A DNA stretch of 64,000 nucleotides, from positions 1,550,001 to 1,614,000 of the forward strand of contig NZ_JAXCIL010000002.1 of NCBI RefSeq assembly GCF_034387475.1. Direction: 5' to 3'. Of this stretch, positions 16,240 through 27,452 are shown in pieces (the first letter of the stretch is position 1; the number at the start of each line of letters is the position of its first letter). Source of the stretch: Pseudomonas sp. Teo4. GTDB taxonomy: Bacteria > Pseudomonadota > Gammaproteobacteria > Pseudomonadales > Pseudomonadaceae. The notes beneath the pieces were generated by a model that saw only the letters and a program-made list of their open reading frames with translations, was not told the DNA's origin and ran no database searches. The translations under genes and the position numbers were made by a program.

Positions 16240-19200
16240 TTATAACGAGGGTTTTGAAAGCGTGCCATCCGAAAGATCGGACAGTGCTATGCGAAGAAAC
16301 GTAGCAGCGAACTCTTCCGGAGAAAGGGGCAGGCTTACGATGTAGCCCTGAATCTGTTCACAGCCTTCATTGGCCAGGAAACGTTGCTGGGCCTGGCTCT
16401 CCACGCCTTCGGCAATGATGGTCAGCTGCATGCTGCGGCCGAGGGCAATGATGGCGCGGGCGATGGCGGCGTCGTGGGGGTCGTCGGGCAGGCCGCGGAT
16501 GAACGACTTGTCGATCTTCAGGATGTCCAGAGGCAGGCGCTTGAGGTAGCTCAGCGAGGAGTAGCCAGTACCGAAATCATCGATGGCCAACTGAACGCCC
16601 AGTTGCTTGAGCTGGTGTAGCACGGCCAGGGCTTCCTCGGCCTGGCTCATGATGAAGTTCTCGGTGATCTCCAGTTGCAGGTCGCCGGCTTTGAGTTGGT
16701 AGGTCTTGAGCAGGCTTTCTATGCGTTTGGCCAAACCAGGGTGGCGTAGCTGGGCGCCAGCCAGGTTGATCGACAGTGGACCGAAGGCGCTGTAGCGCTT
16801 CTTCCAGGCGTGCATCTGCCGGCAGGCCTGTTCCAGCACCCAGTCACCCAGTTGCAGGATGGTGCCGTTTTCCTCGGCCAGATGAATGAAGTGCTCTGGC
16901 GGGACTTCACCGAAAGTGGGGTGGCTCCAGCGAAGCAGGGCTTCGGCGCCGACCAGGCTTTGGGTCTTGAGGCTGAACTTGGGTTGGTAGCTAAGGCTCA
17001 TCTCGTTGCGTTCGATGGCGCGCCGCAGTTCGTGCTCCAGGGCAATACGCTCGCTGGCCTGGACCGTGAGGTCGCGGGTGTAGGCCTCGACACGGTTGCG
17101 GCCCTTGGCCTTGGAGCGGTACATGGCTGCGTCGGCGTTTCGAATCAGTGTGGCGACGTCGGTGCCGTCCTGTGGATAAAGGCTGATGCCAATGCTGGCG
17201 CTGGTGAAGAATTCATGTTCTCCCGCTTGGAACGGCGCGTTGAAGCAGGCCAGCAACTTGTTGGCGATGGCGCTGGCGTCGCTGGGCTTGTGCAGGCCTG
17301 GAAGGAGGATGATGAACTCGTCGCCACCCAGGCGCGCCACGGTGTCGACGTCCCGTACCTGTTCCTTGAGGCGCTGTGCGATACCTTTGAGCAGCAAGTC
17401 GCCGACTGGGTGGCCGAGGCTGTCGTTGATGTGCTTGAAGCGGTCCAGGTCAAGGAACAGCACCGCACCCTGGCGGTTGGAGATTTGCGCGCAGGTCAGC
17501 ACAGCTTGCAGGCGGTTCTCGAACAGGGCGCGGTTTGGCAGGCCAGTCAGCGGGTCGTGGTGGGCCTGGTAGTCGAGCTTGGCCTGGGCGTGCTTGAGGC
17601 TGGAGATGTCAGCAAATACTGCGACGAAGTGGGTAATTTCGTTGTCGCTGTTACGCACGCCGCTGATGGTCAGCCAGCCCGGGTACAACTCGCCGTTCTT
17701 GCGCTTGTTGTAGATTTCGCCTTGCCAATGGCCCTCGGCGGTAAGCTGGTGCCACATGGCGGCGTAGAAGGCGCTGTCATGCTGGCCGGAAGCGAGCAGG
17801 CGCGGAGTCTGGCCTAGGGCCTCAACCTCGCTGTAGCCGGTGATCTCGCTGAAGGCGCGGTTAACCGCACTGATGCGCTGGTCGATGTCGGTGATCAGCA
17901 CGCCTTCGGCGGTGTTTTCGAACACGGTGGCAGCCAGTTGCAGCTTTTCCTGCATCAGGTGGCGTTCGGTGATGTCGCGGGCGATGGTCAGCATGCAATC
18001 GACGCCGGCAATCGGCAGCGGCCGCGCAGAGAGCTCGCAAAGGCGTATCTGCCCATCGCTTCGACGAATCAGGCAGCTGAAATCACGAACGAAGCCATCA
18101 CGGTTGAGTAGCTCGATCAGGCGCTTGCGTTCGTTCAGGTCCACCCAGATACCAAGGTCCAGGGATGTCTGGTCGATGGAGGGGGTGAAGTCGTAGCCGG
18201 TGAGACGACAGAAACCCTCGTTGACCTCGATCAGCAGGCCATCGCTCTGGCGCGACAGCAGCAAGCCGTCAGGAGAGGCGTGGAAGGCTTTGGCGAACTT
18301 CTCTTCCGAGGTTTGCAGCTGTTGTTGTGTTTCCTTGAGTTGGCTGATGTCGCGCACCGCCACTACCAATGCCTGGGTGCCGTCGAGTTCGAAGGTTTCG
18401 GCCGATGTCAGGCCGGTGAACAGCTGGCCGTTGCTGCGTCTGAAGCTCATTTCCAGGTTGCGGATTCCGCCTTGGTGCAGGCGCTCGAGCAGCAGTGGTC
18501 CGGTACCGTCGACGCCCCACAGGTTCAATTCGGTGGCGGTGCGGCCGATCACCTGGCCCGGCGGAAGGCCAATCTGTTCCTCGAAGGCTTCGTTGACCTC
18601 CAGCAGGCAGCCGTCGCTGTGGCGGGCGATGAGCAGGATGTCGGGGCACTGTTGGAAGACCGAAGCGAATTTTTGCTCGGACAGGCGCAGGGCGTCTTCG
18701 GTCCGTTTGGTTTCGCTGATATCGATCATCAGCCCGCGCATCAATGGTCGATGGCCGTGTTCGATCATGCTGACGATATTGCGGATCCACACTGGCTGCC
18801 CGTCGGCCCGCATCACCCTGTAATCCAAGCTGTGGTCACGGCCTGCAGCGGTTTCGCTTTCGCTGAACGCCTGGGCCCACAGGGCGTCCTCGGGGTGAAG
18901 GATGCTGCGCCAGAAGCCGGGCTTGAGCCAGTCGTGCAGCGGGTAGCCGAGCAGGTCTTCGGCATGGGGCGAAACGTAGCTGTAGGTGAAGTCGTTGGCG
19001 TCGGCTTCCCAGGCAATCGCCGACAGGCTCTCGACCAGACCACGATAGTGGTATTCGCTGCTGCGCAGTTCCTGTTCCAGGGCAATGCGCCTAGAAATTT
19101 CAGAACTCAGCCGGCGATTGATGCGGATCACTGCGGCAAGTATGGCCACCAGCACCATAACGCCCGGCAGGCCGTAAAGCAGCATGTCGTGCCAGAAGGT

Positions 19201-19983
19201 GCGCTGGTCGACCACATTGCCAACCCAGCGTTGCTGAATCTGATTGATCTCGCTGCTGGACATGTCGGCCATGACTTTGTCGAGGATGCCAACCAGGATT
19301 TTTTTATCCCTGGGGGCGGCCATTGCCAGCTGGTAGCGATAAGGCGTTTCGCCGCTGACGTACAGGCCGTCGAGCTTCAGCTGGCGCAAGCTCCAGATGC
19401 TTGAGGCCAGGTCGCCGACGACTGCATCCACTTCGTCGGTGGCCAAGGCCTGTAATGTCGAGCTGACGTTGGGCATGGCCACCAGGTTGAGGTCCGGGTG
19501 GTGCGTGCGCAGCAGTTCGTGGGGTGCGTAGTTTTCCACCACGGCGATCTTCAGGCCGTACAGGTCCTTAAGCGTGCGGGGCTGGGGGCCGCCTTCGTGG
19601 GCAAGGATGACAATGGGGAAATCCAGGTACGGGCGGGTGAAGGCCAGGTAGGTCTGGCGTTCTGGCGTGGACATGATGCCAGGTAGCAGGTCTATGCGAC
19701 TGGTTCGCGCCTGCTCCAGCACTTCGGTCCAACTGCTGGGCTCGACTGGTTTGAGCGCTACCCCAAGGCGCTCCTGAATCAAGGCGATGTAATCGGCGGC
19801 CAATCCCTGGTATCTGCCCTCCTGGTCGCGGAACTCGAAAGGTGGCCAGGAAGCATCGACACCCAGCCTCAGCTGCGGGTGGGCAGCTAGCCAGGTCTTT
19901 TCCTCGTCAGTCAGGGTCAGGGCGCCGGCCGTTGTGTTCCAAAGGATAAGGAGCAGCAACAGAATGGCCGGCATCAAGGGCAT
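16240..19983 (-). CDS. Membrane sensor with SBP_bac_3, PAS, GGDEF and EAL domains
   Basis: A 1247-residue protein that can in principle make and break cyclic-di-GMP. Order: signal peptide (1-21), periplasmic solute-binding domain like amino-acid binding proteins (about 25-260), transmembrane helix (about 268-288), four PAS-type domains (about 305-800), GGDEF (886-890) and EAL (1014-1016). The cyclase signature GGDEF is intact, with an inhibitory RxxD (RDVD, 877-880) five residues before it. The EAL half keeps DDFGTGYSSL and IIAEGVES, so both activities look possible. The binding domain suggests direct sensing of a small amino compound. Monocistronic, between the tRNA and the rpoD terminator. 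Confidence 0.9.
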   Translation of the reverse strand: MPLMPAILLLLLILWNTTAGALTLTDEEKTWLAAHPQLRLGVDASWPPFEFRDQEGRYQGLAADYIALIQERLGVALKPVEPSSWTEVLEQARTSRIDLLPGIMSTPERQTYLAFTRPYLDFPIVILAHEGGPQPRTLKDLYGLKIAVVENYAPHELLRTHHPDLNLVAMPNVSSTLQALATDEVDAVVGDLASSIWSLRQLKLDGLYVSGETPYRYQLAMAAPRDKKILVGILDKVMADMSSSEINQIQQRWVGNVVDQRTFWHDMLLYGLPGVMVLVAILAAVIRINRRLSSEISRRIALEQELRSSEYHYRGLVESLSAIAWEADANDFTYSYVSPHAEDLLGYPLHDWLKPGFWRSILHPEDALWAQAFSESETAAGRDHSLDYRVMRADGQPVWIRNIVSMIEHGHRPLMRGLMIDISETKRTEDALRLSEQKFASVFQQCPDILLIARHSDGCLLEVNEAFEEQIGLPPGQVIGRTATELNLWGVDGTGPLLLERLHQGGIRNLEMSFRRSNGQLFTGLTSAETFELDGTQALVVAVRDISQLKETQQQLQTSEEKFAKAFHASPDGLLLSRQSDGLLIEVNEGFCRLTGYDFTPSIDQTSLDLGIWVDLNERKRLIELLNRDGFVRDFSCLIRRSDGQIRLCELSARPLPIAGVDCMLTIARDITERHLMQEKLQLAATVFENTAEGVLITDIDQRISAVNRAFSEITGYSEVEALGQTPRLLASGQHDSAFYAAMWHQLTAEGHWQGEIYNKRKNGELYPGWLTISGVRNSDNEITHFVAVFADISSLKHAQAKLDYQAHHDPLTGLPNRALFENRLQAVLTCAQISNRQGAVLFLDLDRFKHINDSLGHPVGDLLLKGIAQRLKEQVRDVDTVARLGGDEFIILLPGLHKPSDASAIANKLLACFNAPFQAGEHEFFTSASIGISLYPQDGTDVATLIRNADAAMYRSKAKGRNRVEAYTRDLTVQASERIALEHELRRAIERNEMSLSYQPKFSLKTQSLVGAEALLRWSHPTFGEVPPEHFIHLAEENGTILQLGDWVLEQACRQMHAWKKRYSAFGPLSINLAGAQLRHPGLAKRIESLLKTYQLKAGDLQLEITENFIMSQAEEALAVLHQLKQLGVQLAIDDFGTGYSSLSYLKRLPLDILKIDKSFIRGLPDDPHDAAIARAIIALGRSMQLTIIAEGVESQAQQRFLANEGCEQIQGYIVSLPLSPEEFAATFLRIALSDLSDGTLSKPSL

Positions 19984-20072
19984 AGCGGCCTCGCATTCAG
20001 GTGGTCTGAAGTCGAGTGTAGACGGGCATTTCGCCTATGGGGTAGCCGTGTACCACAACCTTTTTTTGCATA

Positions 20073-20099
20073 AGAAAAACCCCGGCCTGGGCCGGGGTT
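20073..20099 (-). terminator. Intrinsic terminator of rpoD
   Basis: Minus-strand stem AACCCCGGCC with GGCCGGGGTT, followed by TTTCTTATGC, 5 bp after the rpoD stop codon. Confidence 0.85.
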
Positions 20100-20104
20100 C
20101 GTCA

Positions 20105-21958
<1,854 letters not shown>

Positions 21959-22025
21959 AACACCCTATCCACTGAAGGTCTTGGCGGGCAAAAAACAAGC
22001 CGAGGATTATACCCGAGCATGGGCC

Positions 22026-24008
22026 TCACGCGCCAGATGAGGTCGGCGTTTGTGCGGGAACATTCCGGCTCAGCAGGGCGAGGAGCTGAGATTTTTCCTC
22101 GCTGGTCAATTCGCTTTGACGTGATTTCCTGAGCAGTTGTTCCAGGCTGCGCTCGCGTTGGCGGGCGGACAAGCTAGTTATAGTGTCGAAAAACTGTTGT
22201 TCAAGGTTGTCGGCCACGATCAGCCATTCCTTTTCCGCCAGAGCCCGCAACAGGCGACCTTGTTCGGTGCCGTGCCAGCGTGCGATCAGCTGCATTGAGC
22301 TTAGCCCAGGATTTTTCTGCGCGGCTTCGATCAGCGCAACCAGTAGCTGGCTGTACAGGTGTTCTTCGTCGGCGAAATGGCTGGCGTCCTCCACTTTCCC
22401 CGCCAGAAGCGGGTGATGCAGCAGGGTTCGCAGGGCGGCCAGGGTGGGCGGTTCCACCGGCGCGGGCACTCGCGGCGGGGCTTCGTCACGTTGCTGCCAA
22501 GGCTTGCCGCCCTTGCGGTTCTTGTCCCAGGGCTTGTCGCTCCACTGCTTCTTGCCGCCCCCCTTGTTGGGCTTCCACTCCTGCTCCTGGTGGGCGGGGG
22601 CGTAGTCGTGCTGCGGCATGTCGCCGTAGTCGGGGGTGTAACTGGCCATGGCGTCGTAGTCGTAGCCAGGGTCGTAGTCCGGCACGCTGCTCGGGGCTGG
22701 AGCGTGTTGGGCCAGCTGTTCTACCTGCTGTGGATCGAGGCCGGTGATTTCCTTCAGGCGATTGCGCATCAGCTGACGCAGGTTGGCGCCTGGAATCTTT
22801 TCGATCAACGGTGCGGCCAAGGTCGCCATATGGGCCTTGCCTTCCAGTGAGCGAGGGTCGGCCTCGTTGCTCAGTTGCTCGAAGAAGTAGTCTGCCAGCG
22901 GTTGGGCGTGCTGGTTGATGCGGGCCATGAAGGCATCGGTGCCTTCGGCGCGTACCAGGCTGTCCGGGTCTTCACCTTCGGGCAGGAACAGGAAACGCGC
23001 GCGCCGGCCATCCTGCAGGGTCGACAGGGTCGACTCCAGGGCGCGCCAGGCAGCCTTGCGCCCGGCCTGGTCGCCGTCGAAGCAGAAAAGCACGCTGGGT
23101 ACCACGCGGAACAGGCGCTTGAGGTGTTCTTCGCTGGTGGCGGTGCCAAGGGTTGCCACGGCATTGCGCAGACCCTGCTGGGCCAGTGCGATGACGTCCA
23201 TGTAGCCTTCGACGACGATGATTTCATCGAGGTTGCGATTGTTCTTGCGTGCCTCGTACAGCCCGTAAAGCTCCTGGCCCTTGCGGAACACAGGGGTTTC
23301 CGGGGAGTTGAGGTACTTGGGTTTGTCGTCGCCCAGCACGCGGCCGCCGAAGGCGATGATGCGGCCGCGGCTGTCGCGAATCGGGAACATCACGCGGTCG
23401 CGGAAGCGGTCATAGCGCTTGCCGCTTTCGGCGTTCTCGATCAGCAGGCCGGCATCGATCATCACCTTTTGCTGCAGGCTGTCGGCGCCAAGGTGCTTGA
23501 GCAGGTTGTCCCAGCCAGGTGGTGCGAAGCCCAGGCCAAAGTCGCGGGCGATTTCGCCGGACAGGCCGCGGCCTTTGAGGTAGCCCACCGCCGCCTTGCG
23601 GGTTGGGTGGCTGCGCAGGGCCTGGCGATAGAAGCCAGCGGCGGCATCCAGCAAGGGATACAGCGGTGAGTCGGTCGGCTGACGGGGCTTCTGCGCGCGC
23701 CGGCCTTCCTCGCGAGGTACTTCCATGCCCGCTGCGCGGGCCAGTTCTTCCACGGCCTGGGGGAAGTCCAGGTTGTCGTGGTCCATGACGAAGCCCAAGG
23801 CATTGCCACCGGCCCCGCAACCGAAGCAGTAGTAGAACTGCTTGTCAGGGCTGACCGTGAAGGAAGGTGTCTTTTCCTTGTGGAACGGGCAGCAGGCGGA
23901 GTAGTTCTTGCCGGTTTTTTTCAGCTGGACGCGCGAACTCACCACGTCGACGATGTCGAGGCGGTTGATAAGGTCGTCAATGAAACTCTGGGGAATCAGC
24001 CCGGCCAT
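22026..24008 (-). CDS. dnaG: DnaG primase
   Basis: A 660-residue primase that makes RNA primers for DNA replication and works with DnaB helicase. The N-terminal zinc finger uses Cys40, His43, Cys61 and Cys64. The TOPRIM core is recognisable (VVEGYMDVIALAQQG, FCFDGDQAGRKAAWRAL). A proline-, glycine- and lysine-rich linker of about 80 residues (roughly 440-515, DYDPGYDYDAMASYTPDYGD onward) precedes the C-terminal DnaB-binding domain. The start MAGLIPQSFIDD at 24008 matches the family; an in-frame ATG seven codons earlier is possible. Middle gene of rpsU-dnaG-rpoD. Confidence 0.96.
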   Translation of the reverse strand: MAGLIPQSFIDDLINRLDIVDVVSSRVQLKKTGKNYSACCPFHKEKTPSFTVSPDKQFYYCFGCGAGGNALGFVMDHDNLDFPQAVEELARAAGMEVPREEGRRAQKPRQPTDSPLYPLLDAAAGFYRQALRSHPTRKAAVGYLKGRGLSGEIARDFGLGFAPPGWDNLLKHLGADSLQQKVMIDAGLLIENAESGKRYDRFRDRVMFPIRDSRGRIIAFGGRVLGDDKPKYLNSPETPVFRKGQELYGLYEARKNNRNLDEIIVVEGYMDVIALAQQGLRNAVATLGTATSEEHLKRLFRVVPSVLFCFDGDQAGRKAAWRALESTLSTLQDGRRARFLFLPEGEDPDSLVRAEGTDAFMARINQHAQPLADYFFEQLSNEADPRSLEGKAHMATLAAPLIEKIPGANLRQLMRNRLKEITGLDPQQVEQLAQHAPAPSSVPDYDPGYDYDAMASYTPDYGDMPQHDYAPAHQEQEWKPNKGGGKKQWSDKPWDKNRKGGKPWQQRDEAPPRVPAPVEPPTLAALRTLLHHPLLAGKVEDASHFADEEHLYSQLLVALIEAAQKNPGLSSMQLIARWHGTEQGRLLRALAEKEWLIVADNLEQQFFDTITSLSARQRERSLEQLLRKSRQSELTSEEKSQLLALLSRNVPAQTPTSSGA

Positions 24009-24252
24009 GGCAGTCTCGTCATCTGGCAACTGGCAAGTCTAATCGCTAACGCGCCACATCGGAGTGGGTGCTGCTTTGGGGAAGTGCGAGGGAATGTGTG
24101 CTCGTCGCCAGCCGGTAAGGGCTCGTCAGTCAGGACGTGCACGACTGGTCGTAGACCAGCTCTGACGTGTTCAGGCAGGTTGCCGCTGTGCAAAGGAACT
24201 GCACTGGGCGCCTCAAGCGAGAAGCTCAAGGATTGAAACAACTGCTGCCATT

Positions 24253-24273
24253 AGCCCGGCATGGTGCCGGGCT
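24253..24273 (-). promoter_or_regulatory. Hairpin between rpsU and dnaG, possible attenuator
   Basis: Perfect 8-bp stem AGCCCGGC with GCCGGGCT and a 5-nt loop, 29 bp after the rpsU stop. The minus-strand downstream sequence AATGGCAGCAG has no T run, so it is not a strong terminator. In E. coli a terminator at this position lowers dnaG relative to rpsU; a similar role is inferred. The rest of the 294-bp gap to dnaG shows nothing I can name. Confidence 0.45.
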
Positions 24274-24302
24274 GGGCAGAAGCTCTGCGTAGAACGTCTG
24301 TA

Positions 24303-24518
24303 TTAGTACAGACGAACGGCGCGGCGCTGTTCGCGCTGAACTTTCTTGGCGTGACGCTTAACAGCAGCAGCTGCTTTGCGCTTACGCTCGGCGGTCGGCT
24401 TCTCGTAAAACTCGCGGCTACGAACTTCAGCCAGTACACCGGCTTTTTCGCAGGAGCGCTTGAAACGACGCAGAGCTACGTCGAAGGGTTCGTTCTCTTT
24501 AACTTTGACGGCTGGCAT
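24303..24518 (-). CDS. rpsU: 30S ribosomal protein S21
   Basis: A 71-residue basic protein of the small ribosomal subunit that helps base pairing at the Shine-Dalgarno region. The whole sequence matches the family: [20 protein letters not shown] at the start and the Lys/Arg-rich tail [20 protein letters not shown]. The ATG at 24518 is preceded by AAGGTAG. First gene of rpsU-dnaG-rpoD and divergent from tsaD, as in most gamma-proteobacteria. Confidence 0.98.
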   Translation of the reverse strand: MPAVKVKENEPFDVALRRFKRSCEKAGVLAEVRSREFYEKPTAERKRKAAAAVKRHAKKVQREQRRAVRLY

Positions 24519-24723
24519 CCAGGGCTACCTTAATTCATTACCGGGGTAGACGTGCTCCTGGCAAAACAAAAGGTGTGCTGGAGAACGTCGGTTTTCAAGG
24601 GTTGCGGATGTTAACCCTTAGCTGGCCGGAATGCAAAGCCTCTGATCGAAAACCGCTGGTCGGCACCCGGCACGGGGACTATCATGCGCGGCTTCGAATT
24701 CAGCCCCCACAAGGGACGAACCC

Positions 24724-25749
24724 ATGCTAGTACTGGGATTGGAAACATCCTGCGACGAAACCGGCGTCGCATTATACGACAGCGAGCGCGGTTTGTTGGC
24801 CGACGCGTTGTTCAGCCAGATCGACCTGCACCGCGTGTTTGGCGGAGTGGTGCCAGAGCTTGCGTCGCGTGACCACGTCAAGCGCATGCTGCCGCTCATC
24901 CGCCAGGTGCTGGATGAGGCCGGCTGCGTGGCCACCGAGATCGACGCCATCGCCTACACCGCGGGTCCTGGCCTGGTCGGTGCGCTGCTGGTGGGTGCCT
25001 CGTGCGCCCAGGCCCTGGCATTTGCCTGGGATATTCCGGCAATCGGCGTTCATCACATGGAAGGCCATTTGCTCGCACCCATGCTGGAGGAACAGCCTCC
25101 TGAGTTTCCGTTCGTCGCCTTGTTGGTGTCCGGCGGCCATACTCAGCTGGTGCGTGTCGATGGCATCGGCCGCTATGAACTGCTGGGCGAGAGCCTGGAC
25201 GATGCGGCCGGCGAGGCATTCGACAAGACCGCCAAGCTGATCGGCCTCAACTATCCGGGTGGCCCTGAGATTGCTCGTCTGGCCGAGCAGGGCGTCCCAG
25301 GGCGCTTCGTGTTCCCGCGTCCGATGACTGATCGTCCTGGCCTGCAGTTCAGCTTCAGTGGCCTCAAGACATTCGCGCTCAACACCTGGCAGCAATGCCG
25401 CGATGCCGGTGACGACAATGAGCAAACCCGTTGCGACGTGTCCCTGGCGTTCCAGCAGGCGGTGGTGGAGACTCTGACCATCAAGTGCAAGCGTGCTCTC
25501 AAGCAAACCGGCCTCAAGCGCCTGGTCATCGCCGGTGGCGTGAGCGCCAACAAGGCGCTGCGGGCATCGCTGGAAGAAATGCTGGCCGGCATCAAAGGCA
25601 ACGTGTACTACGCTCGCCCCAGGTTCTGCACTGACAACGGCGCGATGATCGCCTATGCCGGCTGCCAGCGCTTGCTGGCCGGGCAGCAGCAGGATCTGGC
25701 GATCAGCGTGCAGGCCCGCTGGCCTATGGAGCAGTTACCGCCGGTCTGA
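24724..25749 (+). CDS. tsaD: TsaD, tRNA N6-threonylcarbamoyladenosine transferase
   Basis: A 341-residue ASKHA-fold enzyme that transfers the threonylcarbamoyl group to A37 of tRNAs reading ANN codons, together with TsaB, TsaC and TsaE. The metal-binding HHMEGH (His111, His115) and nucleotide-binding LVSGGHTQL and SFSGLKTF stretches are present. N terminus [19 protein letters not shown] is diagnostic. Divergent from rpsU, the common gamma-proteobacterial arrangement. Its stop lies 17 bp from the convergent plsY stop with no terminator visible. Confidence 0.97.
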   Translation: MLVLGLETSCDETGVALYDSERGLLADALFSQIDLHRVFGGVVPELASRDHVKRMLPLIRQVLDEAGCVATEIDAIAYTAGPGLVGALLVGASCAQALAFAWDIPAIGVHHMEGHLLAPMLEEQPPEFPFVALLVSGGHTQLVRVDGIGRYELLGESLDDAAGEAFDKTAKLIGLNYPGGPEIARLAEQGVPGRFVFPRPMTDRPGLQFSFSGLKTFALNTWQQCRDAGDDNEQTRCDVSLAFQQAVVETLTIKCKRALKQTGLKRLVIAGGVSANKALRASLEEMLAGIKGNVYYARPRFCTDNGAMIAYAGCQRLLAGQQQDLAISVQARWPMEQLPPV

Positions 25750-25766
25750 AAAAGACCGCAGGTTTG

Positions 25767-26336
25767 TCAGAAGTGGCGTTCGCGTCCGGCAAAAAGGTCC
25801 CGCAGATTGTTGCGGTGCCGCCAGACGATCATGACGGTCAGCACGCTGATTGGCAGCAGCGCTTCTGGCTCGCGCCATGCCAGTAATGGCAGGGTCAATG
25901 GCGTGGCGATCAATGCGGCCAGCGAGCTGGTGCGGGTGAGGTAGAACGTAAGCATCCAGGCGCCGATGGCCAGCAGTGCGGCGGGGAAGTACAGGCCCAT
26001 GAGCATGCCGGCTGCTGTGGCAACGCCTTTGCCACCCTGGAAGTGGAAGTACAGCGGGAACAGGTGCCCAAGCACTGCGCAGACGCCAACCCAGCCCTGT
26101 TCCTGAAGGTCCAGGCCAGCAAGGCGGGCCAGCAGGACGGGCAAAAGCCCCTTGCACAGGTCGCCAAGCAGGGTCAGGATCGCGAGTTTACGGCCCGCCA
26201 GGCGTAGCATGTTGGTGGCGCCAGCATTGCCCGAGCCGCTGGAACGCGGGTCCGGGCTGCCTGTAAGGCGGCTTAGGACAATGGCGAAGGACAGCGAGCC
26301 GAGCAGGTAGGCGAGCAGCGCCAATAACCAAAACAT
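25767..26336 (-). CDS. plsY: PlsY, acyl-phosphate glycerol-3-phosphate acyltransferase
   Basis: A 189-residue inner-membrane enzyme that acylates glycerol-3-phosphate from acyl-phosphate, the first step of phospholipid synthesis. It has about five transmembrane helices. The three conserved cytoplasmic motifs are visible: [11 protein letters not shown] (about 36-46), [20 protein letters not shown] (about 91-110) and [13 protein letters not shown] near the C terminus. Divergent from folB, an order seen widely in gamma-proteobacteria. Confidence 0.96.
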   Translation of the reverse strand: MFWLLALLAYLLGSLSFAIVLSRLTGSPDPRSSGSGNAGATNMLRLAGRKLAILTLLGDLCKGLLPVLLARLAGLDLQEQGWVGVCAVLGHLFPLYFHFQGGKGVATAAGMLMGLYFPAALLAIGAWMLTFYLTRTSSLAALIATPLTLPLLAWREPEALLPISVLTVMIVWRHRNNLRDLFAGRERHF

Positions 26337-26410
26337 GCTAACTATTCCGGGCGAGGACGCCCTGATTCTAACGGCGCCAGTCGCCCTTGTCGTGCTGTGG
26401 AGAGAAGTGC

Positions 26411-26767
26411 TTGGACAGAGTGTTCATCGAAGGCCTGGAAGTCGATACCGTCATCGGTGCCTATGACTGGGAGCGGGATATTCGCCAGTGCCTGCGCCTG
26501 GACCTGAGTTTCGCCTGGGACAACCGCCCCGCAGCGGCCGGTGACGATCTCAGCCTGGCGCTGGACTATGCCAGCGTTTCGGCGCGTATCCAGGCATTCG
26601 CCGAGCAGGCACGCTTCGAACTGGTGGAAACGTTCGCCGAGCGTTTGGTCGCCACGCTGATGGAAGAGTTCCATATCCCTTGGGTGCGGCTGAAACTGAC
26701 CAAACCAGGTGCGGTCCCGGCAGCCCGTGGCGGTGTTGGCGTGGAGATCGAGCGCGGATGTCTCTGA
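26411..26767 (+). CDS. folB: FolB, dihydroneopterin aldolase
   Basis: A 118-residue enzyme that cleaves 7,8-dihydroneopterin to 6-hydroxymethyl-dihydropterin in folate synthesis. The family start [20 protein letters not shown] is present, as are Lys in [11 protein letters not shown] and Glu in [13 protein letters not shown] sequence. A TTG start at 26411 is chosen: GGAGAG lies at 26399-26404 and the reading begins exactly at the conserved N terminus. The in-frame ATG at 26387 would add eight non-conserved residues without a site. Overlaps folK by 10 bp. Confidence 0.92.
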   Translation: MDRVFIEGLEVDTVIGAYDWERDIRQCLRLDLSFAWDNRPAAAGDDLSLALDYASVSARIQAFAEQARFELVETFAERLVATLMEEFHIPWVRLKLTKPGAVPAARGGVGVEIERGCL

Positions 26768-27267
26768 GCACGGTATACCTGGGCCTGGGTAGCAACATAA
26801 ACCGCCAGGCACACCTGTGTGCCGGGCTGGACGCGCTGGCGGGCATTCTCACGGACATGCGCTGCTCTCCGGCATTCGAGAGCCAGGCGGTAGGGATCAA
26901 GAGTGGCCCGTTCATCAACTTCGTGGTCACCGGCAAGACAGACCTTCCACTGATGGAGTTGGACCGCCGGCTCAAGTTCATCGAGGCGGATAACGGCCGC
27001 TACGCACCTGACCGCAAGGGCTTGCCACTGGATATCGACGTGCTGATGTATGACGATCTGCACGGCACCTTCGATGGGCTGGTGTTGCCCAGGGCAGAGA
27101 TTTTGAAGAACGCTTTCGTGCTGTGGCCGTTGTCGCTGCTGGCGCCTGAGTTGGTGCATCCGGGGGCCGGGAAGAGCATGGCGCAGTTGTGGCAAGAGGC
27201 GAGCATCGATCAGGTGCTGGCGCCCGTGGCGTTCGAGTGGCGGGGGTTGCAGCTGACCCTGGTTTGA
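26758..27267 (+). CDS. folK: FolK, hydroxymethyldihydropterin pyrophosphokinase
   Basis: A 169-residue enzyme that transfers pyrophosphate from ATP to 6-hydroxymethyl-dihydropterin, the step after FolB. The N terminus [17 protein letters not shown] and the metal and ATP site RYAPDRKGLPLDIDVLMYDD match the family. The ATG at 26758 lies inside the end of folB, giving translational coupling; an in-frame extension to 26680 within folB was rejected. Followed by a REP cluster. Confidence 0.95.
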   Translation: MSLSTVYLGLGSNINRQAHLCAGLDALAGILTDMRCSPAFESQAVGIKSGPFINFVVTGKTDLPLMELDRRLKFIEADNGRYAPDRKGLPLDIDVLMYDDLHGTFDGLVLPRAEILKNAFVLWPLSLLAPELVHPGAGKSMAQLWQEASIDQVLAPVAFEWRGLQLTLV

Positions 27268-27291
27268 CCCGGAGCTTGGGTCGAATCTGCT

Positions 27292-27445
27292 GGCCCTATC
27301 GCCGGAAAGCAGCTCCCACTTGGACCAGGCTGATCTTGGGATCACTGCAATACCTGTAGGAGCCGGCTTGCCGGCGATGAGGCCGGTACACTCACCGCAA
27401 GACAATTGCTCCCACAGGTGCTTCGCCACCCCTGTGGAAGTGGGT
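27292..27445. repeat. REP cluster between folK and cca
   Basis: One degenerate unit (27292-27320), one good unit (27354-27390) and a partial unit rich in TGCTCCCACAGG (27407-27445) fill the gap between the convergent folK and cca genes. No other terminator is visible for either gene. Confidence 0.75.
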
Positions 27446-27452
27446 GTAAAGC

